Below, piece by piece: positions 24,624 to 32,953 of a stretch of DNA of 64,000 nucleotides. The position numbers were made by a program, and so were the translations under genes. Numbering within the stretch: the stretch's first letter is position 1; each line of letters starts with the position of its first letter. The DNA is from Hymenobacter armeniacus (GTDB lineage: Bacteria > Bacteroidota > Bacteroidia > Cytophagales > Hymenobacteraceae). Under the pieces are notes generated by a model, which did not search any database, was not told the origin of the DNA, and saw nothing but the letters and a program-made list of their open reading frames with translations. The stretch covers positions 558,001 through 622,000 of the forward strand of contig NZ_JACXAC010000001.1 of the NCBI RefSeq assembly GCF_014699055.1, given 5' to 3'.

Positions 24624-25925
24624 CTACACGCCCGCCAGCTGCTGCCGCAGCATCGTGAGCAGCGACTGGGCCGCGTATTCCACGTTCAGCGCCCGGCCTC
24701 GGTCCAGCACGTATTCGCGGCTTATGGTGTGGGTGGCGTCGGCGTAGGCCAGGCACACGGTTCCTACCTTTTTGGTGGCCGTGGCGCCGGTGGGGCCGGC
24801 AATGCCGCTGGTGGCCACGGCCACGTCGACGCCCAGGCGGCGGCGGGCGCCCTCGGCCATCTCGCGCACGGTGGCCTCGCTCACGGCGCCGTGCTGAGCC
24901 AGGGTTTCGGGCTTCACGCCCAGCTCAGCCTGCTTGATGTCGTTGTGGTAGGCCACGATGCCGCCCCGGAAGTAGCCCGAGCTGCCCGGCACGCTGGTGA
25001 GGCGCTGCGCCACCAGGCCGCCGGTGCAGCTTTCGGCGGTGCCCACGGTGAGGCCCTTGGCCAGTAGTAATTGGCCGATGGCGGCTTCAATGGTGGTTTC
25101 CTCTTCAGCAAAAATGTACTCGCCGATGCGCTCACGCAGGGCGGGCAGCAGGGCCAGCATCCGGCCGCGCAGGTCGGGTTGGCCGTCGGCGGTGCCGGTG
25201 AGGCGCAGGCGCACGGCCCCGAAGCTGGGCAGGTAGGCCAGCTTGATGTTGGCGGGCAGGGCATCTTCCCAATCGGCGATTTTCTGGGCCAGAAAGCTTT
25301 CGCCCAGGCCGGCCGTCATCACCACGACGTGCTCGATGGGGGCGAGGTGAAACTGGCTTTGCAGGCGCGGCAGCACGTGGTCGGTCATCAGGCGCTTCAT
25401 CTCGAAGGGCACGCCGGGCATGCTCACAAACACGGTGCCCTGGTCGTTGAACCACATGCCGGGGGCCGTGCCCACGGCGTTGTGCAGCACTTCGCAGTTG
25501 GCCGGCACCAGGGCTTGCTGGCGGTTCACGTCGAGCATGGGGCGTTGGAAGCGCTGGAAAATTTCTTCTACGTGGCGCAGCGTGGGCTCGTGCATCACCA
25601 GCTCGGAGCCGAAGTAGCGGGCCAGCACGTGCTTGGTGAGGTCGTCTTTGGTGGGGCCGAGGCCGCCGGTGATGAGCACCACCTGCGCCCGCTGCCGGGC
25701 CTGGTCGAGGGCCGTCACTATCTCGTCGGCGCGGTCCGACACCGACGAAATCTGCCGCACGCGCAGCCCGATTTTGCCCAGCTCCTGGCCCATGAAAGCC
25801 GAATTGGTGTCGATGACCTGCCCGTACAGCAGCTCGTCGCCAATGGTCATGATTTCGACGTCGGGCGGGGCGGCGGGACTGGTGGAAGAAACCGAGGGGG
25901 CGAGGAGCTGGTCGGGAGAGGGCAT
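24624..25925 (-). CDS. cinA: CinA: competence/damage-inducible protein, NMN deamidase family
   Basis: The protein has 433 residues from ATG 25925 (MPSPDQLLAP). The N-terminal MoaB/Mog-like COG1058 domain starts VEIMTIGDELLYGQVIDTNS and has TGGLGPTKDDLT; this half has ADP-ribose pyrophosphatase activity in characterised members. The C-terminal domain has the NMN amidohydrolase block TAESCTGGLVAQRL and ATSGIAGPTGATATKK. It therefore probably recycles nicotinamide mononucleotide made by NAD-dependent ligase. A start at 26000 would add 25 residues that are not part of the family. It is divergent from the DUF4197 gene 113 bases away. Confidence 0.95.
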   Translation of the reverse strand: MPSPDQLLAPSVSSTSPAAPPDVEIMTIGDELLYGQVIDTNSAFMGQELGKIGLRVRQISSVSDRADEIVTALDQARQRAQVVLITGGLGPTKDDLTKHVLARYFGSELVMHEPTLRHVEEIFQRFQRPMLDVNRQQALVPANCEVLHNAVGTAPGMWFNDQGTVFVSMPGVPFEMKRLMTDHVLPRLQSQFHLAPIEHVVVMTAGLGESFLAQKIADWEDALPANIKLAYLPSFGAVRLRLTGTADGQPDLRGRMLALLPALRERIGEYIFAEEETTIEAAIGQLLLAKGLTVGTAESCTGGLVAQRLTSVPGSSGYFRGGIVAYHNDIKQAELGVKPETLAQHGAVSEATVREMAEGARRRLGVDVAVATSGIAGPTGATATKKVGTVCLAYADATHTISREYVLDRGRALNVEYAAQSLLTMLRQQLAGV

Positions 25926-26038
25926 GGGTTTGTCGAAGAAAATAGGTTTGGCCGCAAAATTGTCTTCAATTTGCAAGCGCGACGGTCCAAGGACAGCCAT
26001 AGGGGCTTTCCGGTTTTCCCGTTTCGTCAGTTTATTCC

Positions 26039-26902
26039 ATGTTTACGCGCATTGCCGGTCCGTTGCTGGTAGCTGGTTTGCTGGTAGCGGCTACGCCCGC
26101 CGCTCAGGCCCAAACCAAAACCACTACCAAGAAGACTACAACCACCAAAACCACTACGCAAACCGCCGCCCAAAAGGCCGCCGCCGCCAAAGCCGCAGCG
26201 GCCAAAGCGGCCGCTGCCAAAGCCGCCGCCGACAAGGCCGCCGCTGAGAAAGCGGCCGCCGCCAAAGCCGCAACCCCGCCGCCCGCGCCGCTCACCGAAG
26301 CCCAGGCCAGCGCCGGCGTCAAGGAAGCCCTCAACAAAGGCATCGTGAAGGCCGTGCAGTTTGCTTCGGAGCCCGACGGTTTCAACCTGAACGACGACAT
26401 CCACATTCCCTTCCCAGAAGATGCCATTCTGATGAAAACGACCCTGAGCAAGTTTCCGGGCATGAACACGGTTATCGGCACCTTCGAAACCCAGCTCAAC
26501 CGCGCCGCCGAGGCCGCCGCGCCCAAAGCCAAGGATATTTTTCTCAATGCCCTCTCCAATATCAGCATCACCGATGCCCTGACGCTGGTGACCAGCGGCT
26601 CGACCGATGCCGCCACGCAGTTCCTGCGCAAGTCGACGGAGGCCCAGCTCATCGCCGCCTTCAAGCCCGACATCACCGCCGCCATCGACCAGGTGGGCGC
26701 CGGTGCCGCCTACAGCAAAATGACCAGCCAGTACAACCGAATCCCGCTGATGACGCCCGTGCAAACCGACCTTTCGGCCTACACCACCCAGAAAGCCGTC
26801 GACGGCCTGTTCATCCTGCTGGCTCAGGAAGAAGCCAAAATTCGCAAGAACCCGGCCGCCCGCACTTCCGACATCCTCAAGCAGGTATTCGGCCGGAAGT
26901 AA
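26039..26902 (+). CDS. Exported DUF4197 protein with long Ala/Lys-rich helix
   Basis: A 287-residue exported protein from ATG 26039. It has a signal peptide ending near AAQAQ, a Lys/Thr-rich stretch (residues about 26-42), then a run of AAAKAAA-type heptads to about residue 80 that should form a long helix or coiled coil. The DUF4197 domain follows: GVKEALNKGIVKAVQ, DDIHIPFPEDA, FETQLNRAAEAAAPKAKDIF, ITDALTLVTSGSTDAATQFL and a C-terminal block ending LKQVFGRK. The family is secreted and of unknown role. The Ala/Lys spacer is absent from most members as I remember them and may span the periplasm or peptidoglycan. A perfect 66-base palindrome follows 12 bases after the stop. Confidence 0.9.
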   Translation: MFTRIAGPLLVAGLLVAATPAAQAQTKTTTKKTTTTKTTTQTAAQKAAAAKAAAAKAAAAKAAADKAAAEKAAAAKAATPPPAPLTEAQASAGVKEALNKGIVKAVQFASEPDGFNLNDDIHIPFPEDAILMKTTLSKFPGMNTVIGTFETQLNRAAEAAAPKAKDIFLNALSNISITDALTLVTSGSTDAATQFLRKSTEAQLIAAFKPDITAAIDQVGAGAAYSKMTSQYNRIPLMTPVQTDLSAYTTQKAVDGLFILLAQEEAKIRKNPAARTSDILKQVFGRK

Positions 26903-26914
26903 GGCTCGGGCCAC

Positions 26915-26980
26915 GGCCCGTCACTCACCAAAAAGCCCCGGCTGGATATCCAGCCGGGGCTTTTTGGTGAGTGACGGGCC
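26915..26980. terminator. Perfect 66-base palindrome acting as bidirectional terminator
   Basis: Each half (26915-26947 and 26948-26980) is the exact reverse complement of the other with no unpaired loop base. The inner part has a GC core (CCCCGGCTGG) flanked by A5 and T5 tracts, the arrangement of a bidirectional intrinsic terminator; the outer 15 base pairs extend it. It separates the convergent DUF4197 and acidic-protein genes. Confidence 0.85.
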
Positions 26981-26997
26981 GCGCAAAGCGGGTTCGT

Positions 26998-27363
26998 TTA
27001 GTAGTCGTCGCTGTCGAAGCTGCTGCCGCGGCGGCTGCCGCGCCCGCTGCTGTAGCCCTCGTCGTCGTCATCGTCATCGTCGGCGAAGTCGTCATCGTCG
27101 TCGTCGTCGAGGCTGGTGAAGCCGCCGCGGTCCGAATTTTCGGCCCGTTCCGCCTCCACAAACTCTTCTTCGGTCATGTTGGCCAAGTCCAGGGCTTCAT
27201 CGTGCGACGAGCCGGTGTCCGTCCACATCAGGTAGTCGGCGTATTTGGCCGAAAGGCGGTCTTCGGAACTGCCCAAGGCAGCGGCGCCGCCTTTTTTGGC
27301 GTAGGAGTCCAGGGAATCGTCGTCGTCGAGCAAGTCGTCGTCCAGGTCGTCGTCATCTATCAT
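26998..27363 (-). CDS. Highly acidic low-complexity protein
   Basis: A 121-residue protein dominated by aspartate: the N-terminus (MIDDDDLDDDLLDDDDSLD) and a second block near residues 85-101 are runs of Asp. The middle (residues about 35-75) is less biased and may fold: SSEDRLSAKYADYLMWTDTG, then LANMTEEEFVEAERAE. It ends in Gly/Ser/Arg repeats and FDSDDY. The codon pattern follows the host. The opposite strand also gives an open frame, but of Val/Ala low complexity. The middle region and convergent placement with a shared terminator argue for a real gene. Possible roles are metal or nucleic-acid mimicry; none is shown. Confidence 0.6.
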   Translation of the reverse strand: MIDDDDLDDDLLDDDDSLDSYAKKGGAAALGSSEDRLSAKYADYLMWTDTGSSHDEALDLANMTEEEFVEAERAENSDRGGFTSLDDDDDDDFADDDDDDDEGYSSGRGSRRGSSFDSDDY

Positions 27364-27550
27364 GGCCGGGGCGGTAAGTTGGTGAGGTGAAAAATTTGCC
27401 TGAGGTGGTCGCGAAGATACGGAGCAGGCCCATTTTCAGTTGGCCCCCGGCGCTACTTTATTGGGTAAAATAGTTGCCTTATAGCAGCCAGAGCCTGTTT
27501 TGCAACCACTTATTGTCTCACCCCGCTGGCCAGCAAAAGGCCGTAGCGGC

Positions 27551-28759
27551 TCAGGTGCCGCAGTTGAAATATTTGTCGTAGGCCGACTCCGGAATCAGGC
27601 TCAGCCGGCTCAGCACCTTGATGGGCAGGCGCAGCAGCTTCAGCAAGCTGTAGCTGTTGGGGTAGTCGTGAAAGGTTTTCGGGGGGGCGGCCACTATCTG
27701 CTCAAATTCGGCCCGCGTCAGGCCCAGGCGCTTGATGCAAAGCGCAATTACGTTTTCGTCCTCAATCGCATTCACGCGCGAAATGCGGTCCAGGGCCACC
27801 TCGCGGCTCATCTGGCCCGAGCGCACCAGGGCGGAATAGTTGAACAGGCGCCGGTCGATGTTGAACTTGACGCGGTTGAGGTAATAAATCAGGCTCTGGT
27901 ACAGGTCGTCGGCGTAGTGCGCGCCGGGGCTTTTCCAGCCCAGCTCATTCGTGATGATGTCGTCCACTTCGGTGCGCACGTAGTCGAGGTGGTAGAGCAG
28001 GGTCACGGTTTTGATGCGCCGCACAAACGTGTAGTAAAACATCTCCTTCAGGCCCAGGTTGAAGCCCGGGTCGGCGGGGCGCCACGGGCGCAGCGGCACC
28101 GTGCCAAACTGCTTGTGCACCGCCCGCAGGTATTTGCCATCGAGGAAGTTCCAGCTCAGCGGGGCAATGCCTTCGGTGCGAAACGACTGCCCGATGACGA
28201 GGTGTTGCACGTTTTCCTTGGCCGCCACGCCGTAGAGGGCGGTGGCAATGCCCAGGTCGGTGCCCTCCTCCATGTCGGGCACAGAAGCCTTCAAAAACGC
28301 AATTTTGAGGTCCTTCGACTCGCGCCAGTCCGAGGTGATGGTGCGCAGCTCCACGCCCAGGCGCTGGCAGGCGCGCACCATGTTTTCGCCGGCCACGGGG
28401 TTGCCGAAGCCGTCGTTGAAATGCACCGCCAGGGGGCGCAGCTGGAGCTGCGTGACGCAATACCACAAAGTGTAGGTGCTGTCGCGGCCGCCGCTCACGC
28501 CCAGCACGCAGTCGTAGCGACGGCCGCGGCCGGCCCGGCGCATTTCGTCGGCCAGGCGGCGCACGGTGCGCAGGCCCGCTTCGCCATTTGGGAAGGCCTG
28601 CTCCATGCGGTCGTGCACGTCGCAAAAAGAGCAGGTGCCGGCCTCGTTAAAGGTAATGCCCGGCACGGTGGTGTCCATCAGGCACCGGGTGCAGCGTTGG
28701 TGGTCGTCGCTGGGAAGGGCCGAAACGTACTGTTCGGCGGGATGTACCTGGGTAAGCAA
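27551..28759 (-). CDS. N-acetyl sugar amidotransferase (WbpG/PseA type, PP-loop ATPase)
   Basis: This 402-residue enzyme belongs to the N-acetyl sugar amidotransferases, which turn an acetamido sugar into an acetamidino sugar during surface glycan synthesis. The N-terminal zinc site shows CTRCLMDTTVPGI and CSFCDVHD (residues about 23-48). The PP-loop follows as VSGGRDSTYTLWY near residue 89, where ATP activates the sugar amide. In the WbpG system ammonia comes from HisH/HisF-like partners; none is present in the window. Upstream on the same strand, 130 bases away, is a nitrilase-family gene that could be an ammonia source instead. The closest named relatives act on O-antigen and on flagellar or pseudaminic sugars. 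Confidence 0.88.
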   Translation of the reverse strand: MLTQVHPAEQYVSALPSDDHQRCTRCLMDTTVPGITFNEAGTCSFCDVHDRMEQAFPNGEAGLRTVRRLADEMRRAGRGRRYDCVLGVSGGRDSTYTLWYCVTQLQLRPLAVHFNDGFGNPVAGENMVRACQRLGVELRTITSDWRESKDLKIAFLKASVPDMEEGTDLGIATALYGVAAKENVQHLVIGQSFRTEGIAPLSWNFLDGKYLRAVHKQFGTVPLRPWRPADPGFNLGLKEMFYYTFVRRIKTVTLLYHLDYVRTEVDDIITNELGWKSPGAHYADDLYQSLIYYLNRVKFNIDRRLFNYSALVRSGQMSREVALDRISRVNAIEDENVIALCIKRLGLTRAEFEQIVAAPPKTFHDYPNSYSLLKLLRLPIKVLSRLSLIPESAYDKYFNCGT

Positions 28760-28889
28760 GGGGCGGAGAGTAAAAGTGGGGGCTGCGTAAAAAAACGGGT
28801 GGGTGGCAGCCTATATGACCGGAAGAGAGCGGATTAGCCAAGTAGAAATAGGATAAGAGCGGGGTATCGGAGCCTAGTACGCAGAACAC

Positions 28890-29807
28890 TCACGGCAGTT
28901 CGTCGAAGCGGTAGCCTTTGCGCTGGAGCATCAGGCCGATGTCGGTGCCGCGTTCGGGGCGGTGGGGGCGGGCCAGGTCGGCCACGACCAGTTGGCCGGC
29001 AAACTCGTTGAACGCACCCTGTGCCCGCACGCCGTTGGCGTCGACGGCCAGGGAGCAGCCCACGCTTTTTTTGCCCTCGTAGGGCCCGCCCACGATGTAG
29101 CCCACCGAGGTGGTGCTCACCACCACCACGTTGTAGAGCTTGGCCAGGATGGAAAACGGCTTCACCCATTTTTCCTGATAGGGGTCGTGCTCTTCGGTGA
29201 TGGAGTAGTCCACCGTCCACGACGCCGGGGCAATGATAAACTCGGCGCCCATGCGGGCCAGCGTGTGCCCGATGGGCAGGCCGTCGAGGTAGTTGTCGGC
29301 GCACACGTTCACGCCGATTTTACCCAGGGGCGTGTCCACCACGTTCAGCGTCTGGCCCACGGCGTAGAACGGCTGCTCCACGGCCAGTAGGTTGATTTTA
29401 TGGTATTTGACGATGATTTCGCCCTGCGGGTTGATGAGAATGGCCGCGTTGTAGTTGCGGCCGTCGGGGGCACGCTCCGTGAGGCCGGCGCACACGTAGA
29501 GGCCGTGCTCGGCCGCAGCGCGGCACAGCACGTCGCTGAAGGGGCCCGGAATGGGCTGGGCTTCGTAGAGGGCGCTGGGGTGCGTCCAGGCAAAGTCGAG
29601 GGTTTCGGGCAGCAGCACCAGGTCGCACTGCTGGGCCGCGGCCTGGGCAATCTGCTCCACGGCGCGGGCCAGGTTGCGGGCCGGCTCGCCGCCTTCTACC
29701 AGCAACTGGCCCATGCCCACCCGCACCGTGCCCAGCGCGGGTGCCGACGGCTCGGGTGCCGGCGCAGCTACTGGTACCGATTTGCGAAAGGAGAAAAGCG
29801 CGGCCAT
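28890..29807 (-). CDS. Carbon-nitrogen hydrolase (nitrilase superfamily)
   Basis: A 305-residue amidase-like enzyme from ATG 29807 (MAALFSFRKS). The catalytic triad of the superfamily is complete: Glu68 in LPETLDF, Lys137 in KYHKINL, and Cys169 in NVCADNYLDG. The protein would cleave a carbon-nitrogen bond of an amide or nitrile in the cytoplasm and release ammonia or an amine. No signal peptide is visible. The substrate cannot be read from the sequence. The next gene downstream on the same strand is an ATP-dependent sugar amidotransferase that needs ammonia, which makes a glutaminase role worth testing. A 16-residue longer frame exists, but ATG 29807 fits better. Confidence 0.88.
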   Translation of the reverse strand: MAALFSFRKSVPVAAPAPEPSAPALGTVRVGMGQLLVEGGEPARNLARAVEQIAQAAAQQCDLVLLPETLDFAWTHPSALYEAQPIPGPFSDVLCRAAAEHGLYVCAGLTERAPDGRNYNAAILINPQGEIIVKYHKINLLAVEQPFYAVGQTLNVVDTPLGKIGVNVCADNYLDGLPIGHTLARMGAEFIIAPASWTVDYSITEEHDPYQEKWVKPFSILAKLYNVVVVSTTSVGYIVGGPYEGKKSVGCSLAVDANGVRAQGAFNEFAGQLVVADLARPHRPERGTDIGLMLQRKGYRFDELP

Positions 29808-29895
29808 AGGCGGAGCGAACACATCATTATTCGTGGAAACGTAAGTAAGGTACAAAGTCGGGATTAAACTTTGTCGCTCAATTTATGTCGCCAAG

Positions 29896-29903
29896 CAAAG
29901 ATA
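29896..29903 (-). promoter_or_regulatory. Bacteroidota -7 box for the nitrilase gene
   Basis: On the minus strand TATCTTTG matches TAnnTTTG, with a TTT near the expected -33 position 19 bases up. It leaves a leader of about 85 bases to the ATG at 29807. Confidence 0.45.
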
Positions 29904-30129
29904 GAAAAGCGCCAGAGGGCAGAAATTAAAGCTGGGTTAAAACTGAATATTCGATAGTCATCTGATGTTTAGGGCGCCTTATTCCTAACGGTCAGGGGCT
30001 ACTGCAAAGAAATAGGCGTAGCCAACCACTGCCGGGATAGGCTACTAAGCGGGCGCCTTGGGCACCATTCCCCAGCGCCCGCCTGGCGCTTTGGTGGCCC
30101 GGGTGCGCGGTGCCCCCGGTTCCAATGCC

Positions 30130-30137
30130 TATTTTTG
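30130..30137 (+). promoter_or_regulatory. Bacteroidota -7 box for valS
   Basis: TATTTTTG matches TAnnTTTG and lies 25 bases before the valS ATG at 30163. Confidence 0.5.
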
Positions 30138-30162
30138 CCTTTCTGCTTACTGCTTAATTCTT

Positions 30163-32793
30163 ATGTCCCTCGCCACCACCTACTCGCCCACCGACGTTGA
30201 AGCCAAATGGTACCAGCGCTGGCAGGAGCAAGGTTTCTTCAAGGCTTCGCCAAACCCCAAGAAGGTCCCCTATACCGTTGTGATTCCGCCGCCCAACGTG
30301 ACGGGCGTGCTCCATATGGGGCACATGCTGAACAACACCATTCAGGACGTGCTGGTGCGTCGCGCCCGCATGCAGGGCAAAGAAGCCTGCTGGGTGCCCG
30401 GCACCGACCACGCCAGCATTGCCACCGAAGCCAAGGTGGTGGCCTTGCTGAAAGAGCAGGGCATCAGCAAAACCGACCTCACCCGTGAGCAATTCCTGGC
30501 CCACGCCTTTGAGTGGAAGGACAAGTACGGCGGCATCATCCTGGAGCAGCTCAAGCAGCTGGGCGCCTCCTGCGACTGGGACCGCACGCGCTTCACCATG
30601 GAGCCCGACCTGACCGAGGCTGTGCTCCGCGTGTTCGTCGACCTCTATAACAAAGGCCTGATTTACCGCGGCGTGCGCATGGTGAACTGGGACCCCGAGG
30701 GCCGCACGGCCATCTCCGACGAGGAAGTGATTGCCAAGGACGTGCAGGCCAAGATGTACTACCTCAATTATGCTGTGGTAGGGCAGGAGGGCCAGTTTCT
30801 GACCGTGGCTACGTCGCGGCCCGAAACCATCATGGCCGACGTGGCCGTGGCCGTGAACCCCAACGACCCGCGCTTTGCGCACCTGGCCGGCCAGAAAGTG
30901 CGCATCCCGCTGCTGGGCCGCGAAATCCCGGTAATTTTTGACGAGTACGTGTCGATGGATTTTGGCACGGGCGCGCTGAAAGTGACGCCGGCGCACGACC
31001 TGAACGACTACGAGCTGGGCGTGAAGCACAACCTGCCGGTTATCGACATCCTGGCCGACAACGGCACGCTGAACGAGAAGGCCGTGCTCTACGTGGGCCA
31101 GGACCGGTTTGCCGTGCGCAAGCAGATTGCCAAAGACTTGCAGGAAGCCGGCTTGCTCCAGAAAATTGAGGAATACGCCAGCATCGTGCAGACGTCGGAG
31201 CGCACCAAGGCCGTGATTGAGCCCAAGCTCAGCCTGCAGTGGTTCCTGAAAATGGAGCACCTGGCCAAGCCCGCGCTGGAAGTGGTGGAGAACGATACCA
31301 TCAAGCTGCACCCGCCCAAGTTCAAGAACATGTACCGGGCCTGGATGGAGAACGTGCACGACTGGTGCATCTCGCGCCAGCTCTGGTGGGGCCAGCAGAT
31401 TCCGGCGTACTACCTGCCCAACGGCACGTTCGTGGTGGCCCTCACCGCCGAGGACGCGTTGCAGCAAGCCATTGCCCAAACCGGCCAGGCCGACCTGCAG
31501 CTGAGCGACCTGCGCCAGGACGAGGACGTGCTCGATACCTGGTTTTCGTCGTGGCTGTGGCCCATTTCGGTGTTCGACGGCTTCAAAGACCCCGACAACG
31601 CCGACATCAACTATTTCTACCCCACCAACGACCTGGTGACGGGGCCGGACATCCTCTTCTTCTGGGTGGCCCGCATGATTATGGCCGGGCTGGAATACCG
31701 CCAGGAAGTGCCGTTTAAAAACGTGTACCTCACCGGCATTGTGCGCGACGCGCAGGGCCGCAAAATGAGCAAGCAGCTCGGCAACTCGCCCGACCCGCTC
31801 GACCTCATCGCCCAGTACGGCGCCGACGGCGTGCGCACCGGCATGCTGTTCTCGGCCCCGGCCGGCAACGACCTGCTGTTCGATACCAAGCTGGTGGAGC
31901 AAGGCCGCAACTTCTCTAATAAGCTCTGGAACGCCTTCCGACTCGTGAAAGGCTGGGAGGCCGACGCCACGCTGCCCTTCGTGAACGCCAAGCCGGTGGA
32001 GTGGTTCAATGCCAAGCTGCAGGCCGCCATCGTGGAGATGGACGACCATTTCGAGAAGTTCCGGATGTCGGACGCGCTGATGACCATCTACAAGCTGGTG
32101 TGGGATGATTTCTGCGCCCAGTACCTGGAGATGGTGAAGCCCGCCTACCAGCATCCCATCGACGCCGAAACCCTGCGCCACACCACGGCCTACCTCGAAA
32201 CGCTGCTCAAGCTGCTGCACCCCTTCATGCCCTTCATCACCGAAGAGCTGTGGCACGAACTAGCCGAGCGCGGCACCCGCGACTACGTGACCGTGGCCCC
32301 CTGGCCCCGCGCCACCGCGCCCGCCCACAGCGCCGAAACCCTGGCCAACATGGACAAGGCCCTGGCCATCGTGGCCGGCATCCGCTCGGTTCGCAACCAG
32401 AAGAACCTCGGCCCCAACAAGCCCCTCGCGCTGGTGGCCAAAACCGACGACCCGCAACTGCTCACCGATTACGACGGCATCATCCGCAAGCTGGGCAGCA
32501 TTTCGGACGTAAGCTTTGCCGACGCCGGCCCCGCCGCCTCGGTGAGCTTCGTGCTGGGCGGCAGCGAGTTCTTCATCCCGCTCGAAGGCCACATCGACCT
32601 GGCCGCCGAGCGCACCCGCCTCGAGAAAGAGCTGGAATACGCCCAGGGCTTCCGCGACTCGGTGCTGAAGAAACTCGGCAACGAGAAATTCGCCCAGAAC
32701 GCCAAGCCCGAAGTTTTGGAAAAAGAGCGCCAGAAGCTGGCCGACGCCGAAGCCAAAATTGCCGCCTTGGAGCAAGCGCTGAAAGGGTTGTAA
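30163..32793 (+). CDS. valS: Valyl-tRNA synthetase
   Basis: ValRS charges tRNA-Val. The 876-residue protein starts at ATG 30163 (MSLATTYSPTDVEAKWYQRW). HMGH (HIGH motif) lies at residues 51-54 within PPPNVTGVLHMGHML. The CP1 editing domain follows, with TSRPETIMADVAVAV. The catalytic lysine loop reads KMSKQ at residues 534-538 rather than KMSKS. The C-terminal part has the anticodon-binding domain and the ValRS coiled-coil arm (ERTRLEKELEYAQGF, ending AALEQALKGL). It is a single gene with its own promoter box and terminator. Confidence 0.97.
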   Translation: MSLATTYSPTDVEAKWYQRWQEQGFFKASPNPKKVPYTVVIPPPNVTGVLHMGHMLNNTIQDVLVRRARMQGKEACWVPGTDHASIATEAKVVALLKEQGISKTDLTREQFLAHAFEWKDKYGGIILEQLKQLGASCDWDRTRFTMEPDLTEAVLRVFVDLYNKGLIYRGVRMVNWDPEGRTAISDEEVIAKDVQAKMYYLNYAVVGQEGQFLTVATSRPETIMADVAVAVNPNDPRFAHLAGQKVRIPLLGREIPVIFDEYVSMDFGTGALKVTPAHDLNDYELGVKHNLPVIDILADNGTLNEKAVLYVGQDRFAVRKQIAKDLQEAGLLQKIEEYASIVQTSERTKAVIEPKLSLQWFLKMEHLAKPALEVVENDTIKLHPPKFKNMYRAWMENVHDWCISRQLWWGQQIPAYYLPNGTFVVALTAEDALQQAIAQTGQADLQLSDLRQDEDVLDTWFSSWLWPISVFDGFKDPDNADINYFYPTNDLVTGPDILFFWVARMIMAGLEYRQEVPFKNVYLTGIVRDAQGRKMSKQLGNSPDPLDLIAQYGADGVRTGMLFSAPAGNDLLFDTKLVEQGRNFSNKLWNAFRLVKGWEADATLPFVNAKPVEWFNAKLQAAIVEMDDHFEKFRMSDALMTIYKLVWDDFCAQYLEMVKPAYQHPIDAETLRHTTAYLETLLKLLHPFMPFITEELWHELAERGTRDYVTVAPWPRATAPAHSAETLANMDKALAIVAGIRSVRNQKNLGPNKPLALVAKTDDPQLLTDYDGIIRKLGSISDVSFADAGPAASVSFVLGGSEFFIPLEGHIDLAAERTRLEKELEYAQGFRDSVLKKLGNEKFAQNAKPEVLEKERQKLADAEAKIAALEQALKGL

Positions 32794-32810
32794 AAAAAGG
32801 ATTGTCAGTA

Positions 32811-32845
32811 AAAAAGCCGCTTCCGACTCTCGGAAGCGGCTTTTT
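32811..32845 (+). terminator. Terminator after valS
   Basis: A perfect 16-base-pair stem (32811-32826 with 32830-32845) on a CTC loop ends in five T residues, 18 bases after the valS stop. Confidence 0.9.
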
Positions 32846-32878
32846 GCTTGTAGGAGATTAATTGCCGAAATCATTCTG

Positions 32879-32913
32879 ACGACAACTGTCGTTATATTTA
32901 CGACAAGTGTCGC
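32879..32913 (+). promoter_or_regulatory. Double operator and promoter of the Xre-RES toxin-antitoxin operon
   Basis: Two inverted repeats share the form ACGACA-N2-TGTCGY: ACGACAACTGTCGT at 32879-32892 and ACGACAAGTGTCGC at 32900-32913. Their centres are 21 bases apart, two helical turns, as for a repressor binding side by side. A TATATTTA box (one mismatch from TAnnTTTG) lies between and partly under the second site at 32894-32901, so binding would block the promoter. The antitoxin ATG is at 32954. Confidence 0.75.
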
Positions 32914-32953
32914 AACGCGCGGTCCTAATCTGTTCCATTCTAGCTGCAATACC

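Larger units (their letters stand above)
29808..30162. other. Intergenic region with divergent promoter boxes
   Basis: This 355-base gap separates the divergent nitrilase and valS genes. It has a minus-strand TATCTTTG at 29896-29903 and a plus-strand TATTTTTG at 30130-30137. The part 29850-29980 is AT-rich compared with its surroundings. I see no RNA gene, riboswitch or credible open frame. Confidence 0.6.

Noticed and set aside
29856..30162. tRNA or structured RNA in the longest gap
   Set aside because: No cloverleaf arms or conserved tRNA bases were found; only promoter boxes can be supported.
30154..32256. 700-codon open frame opposite valS
   Set aside because: No recognisable motif; valS is certain on the plus strand.
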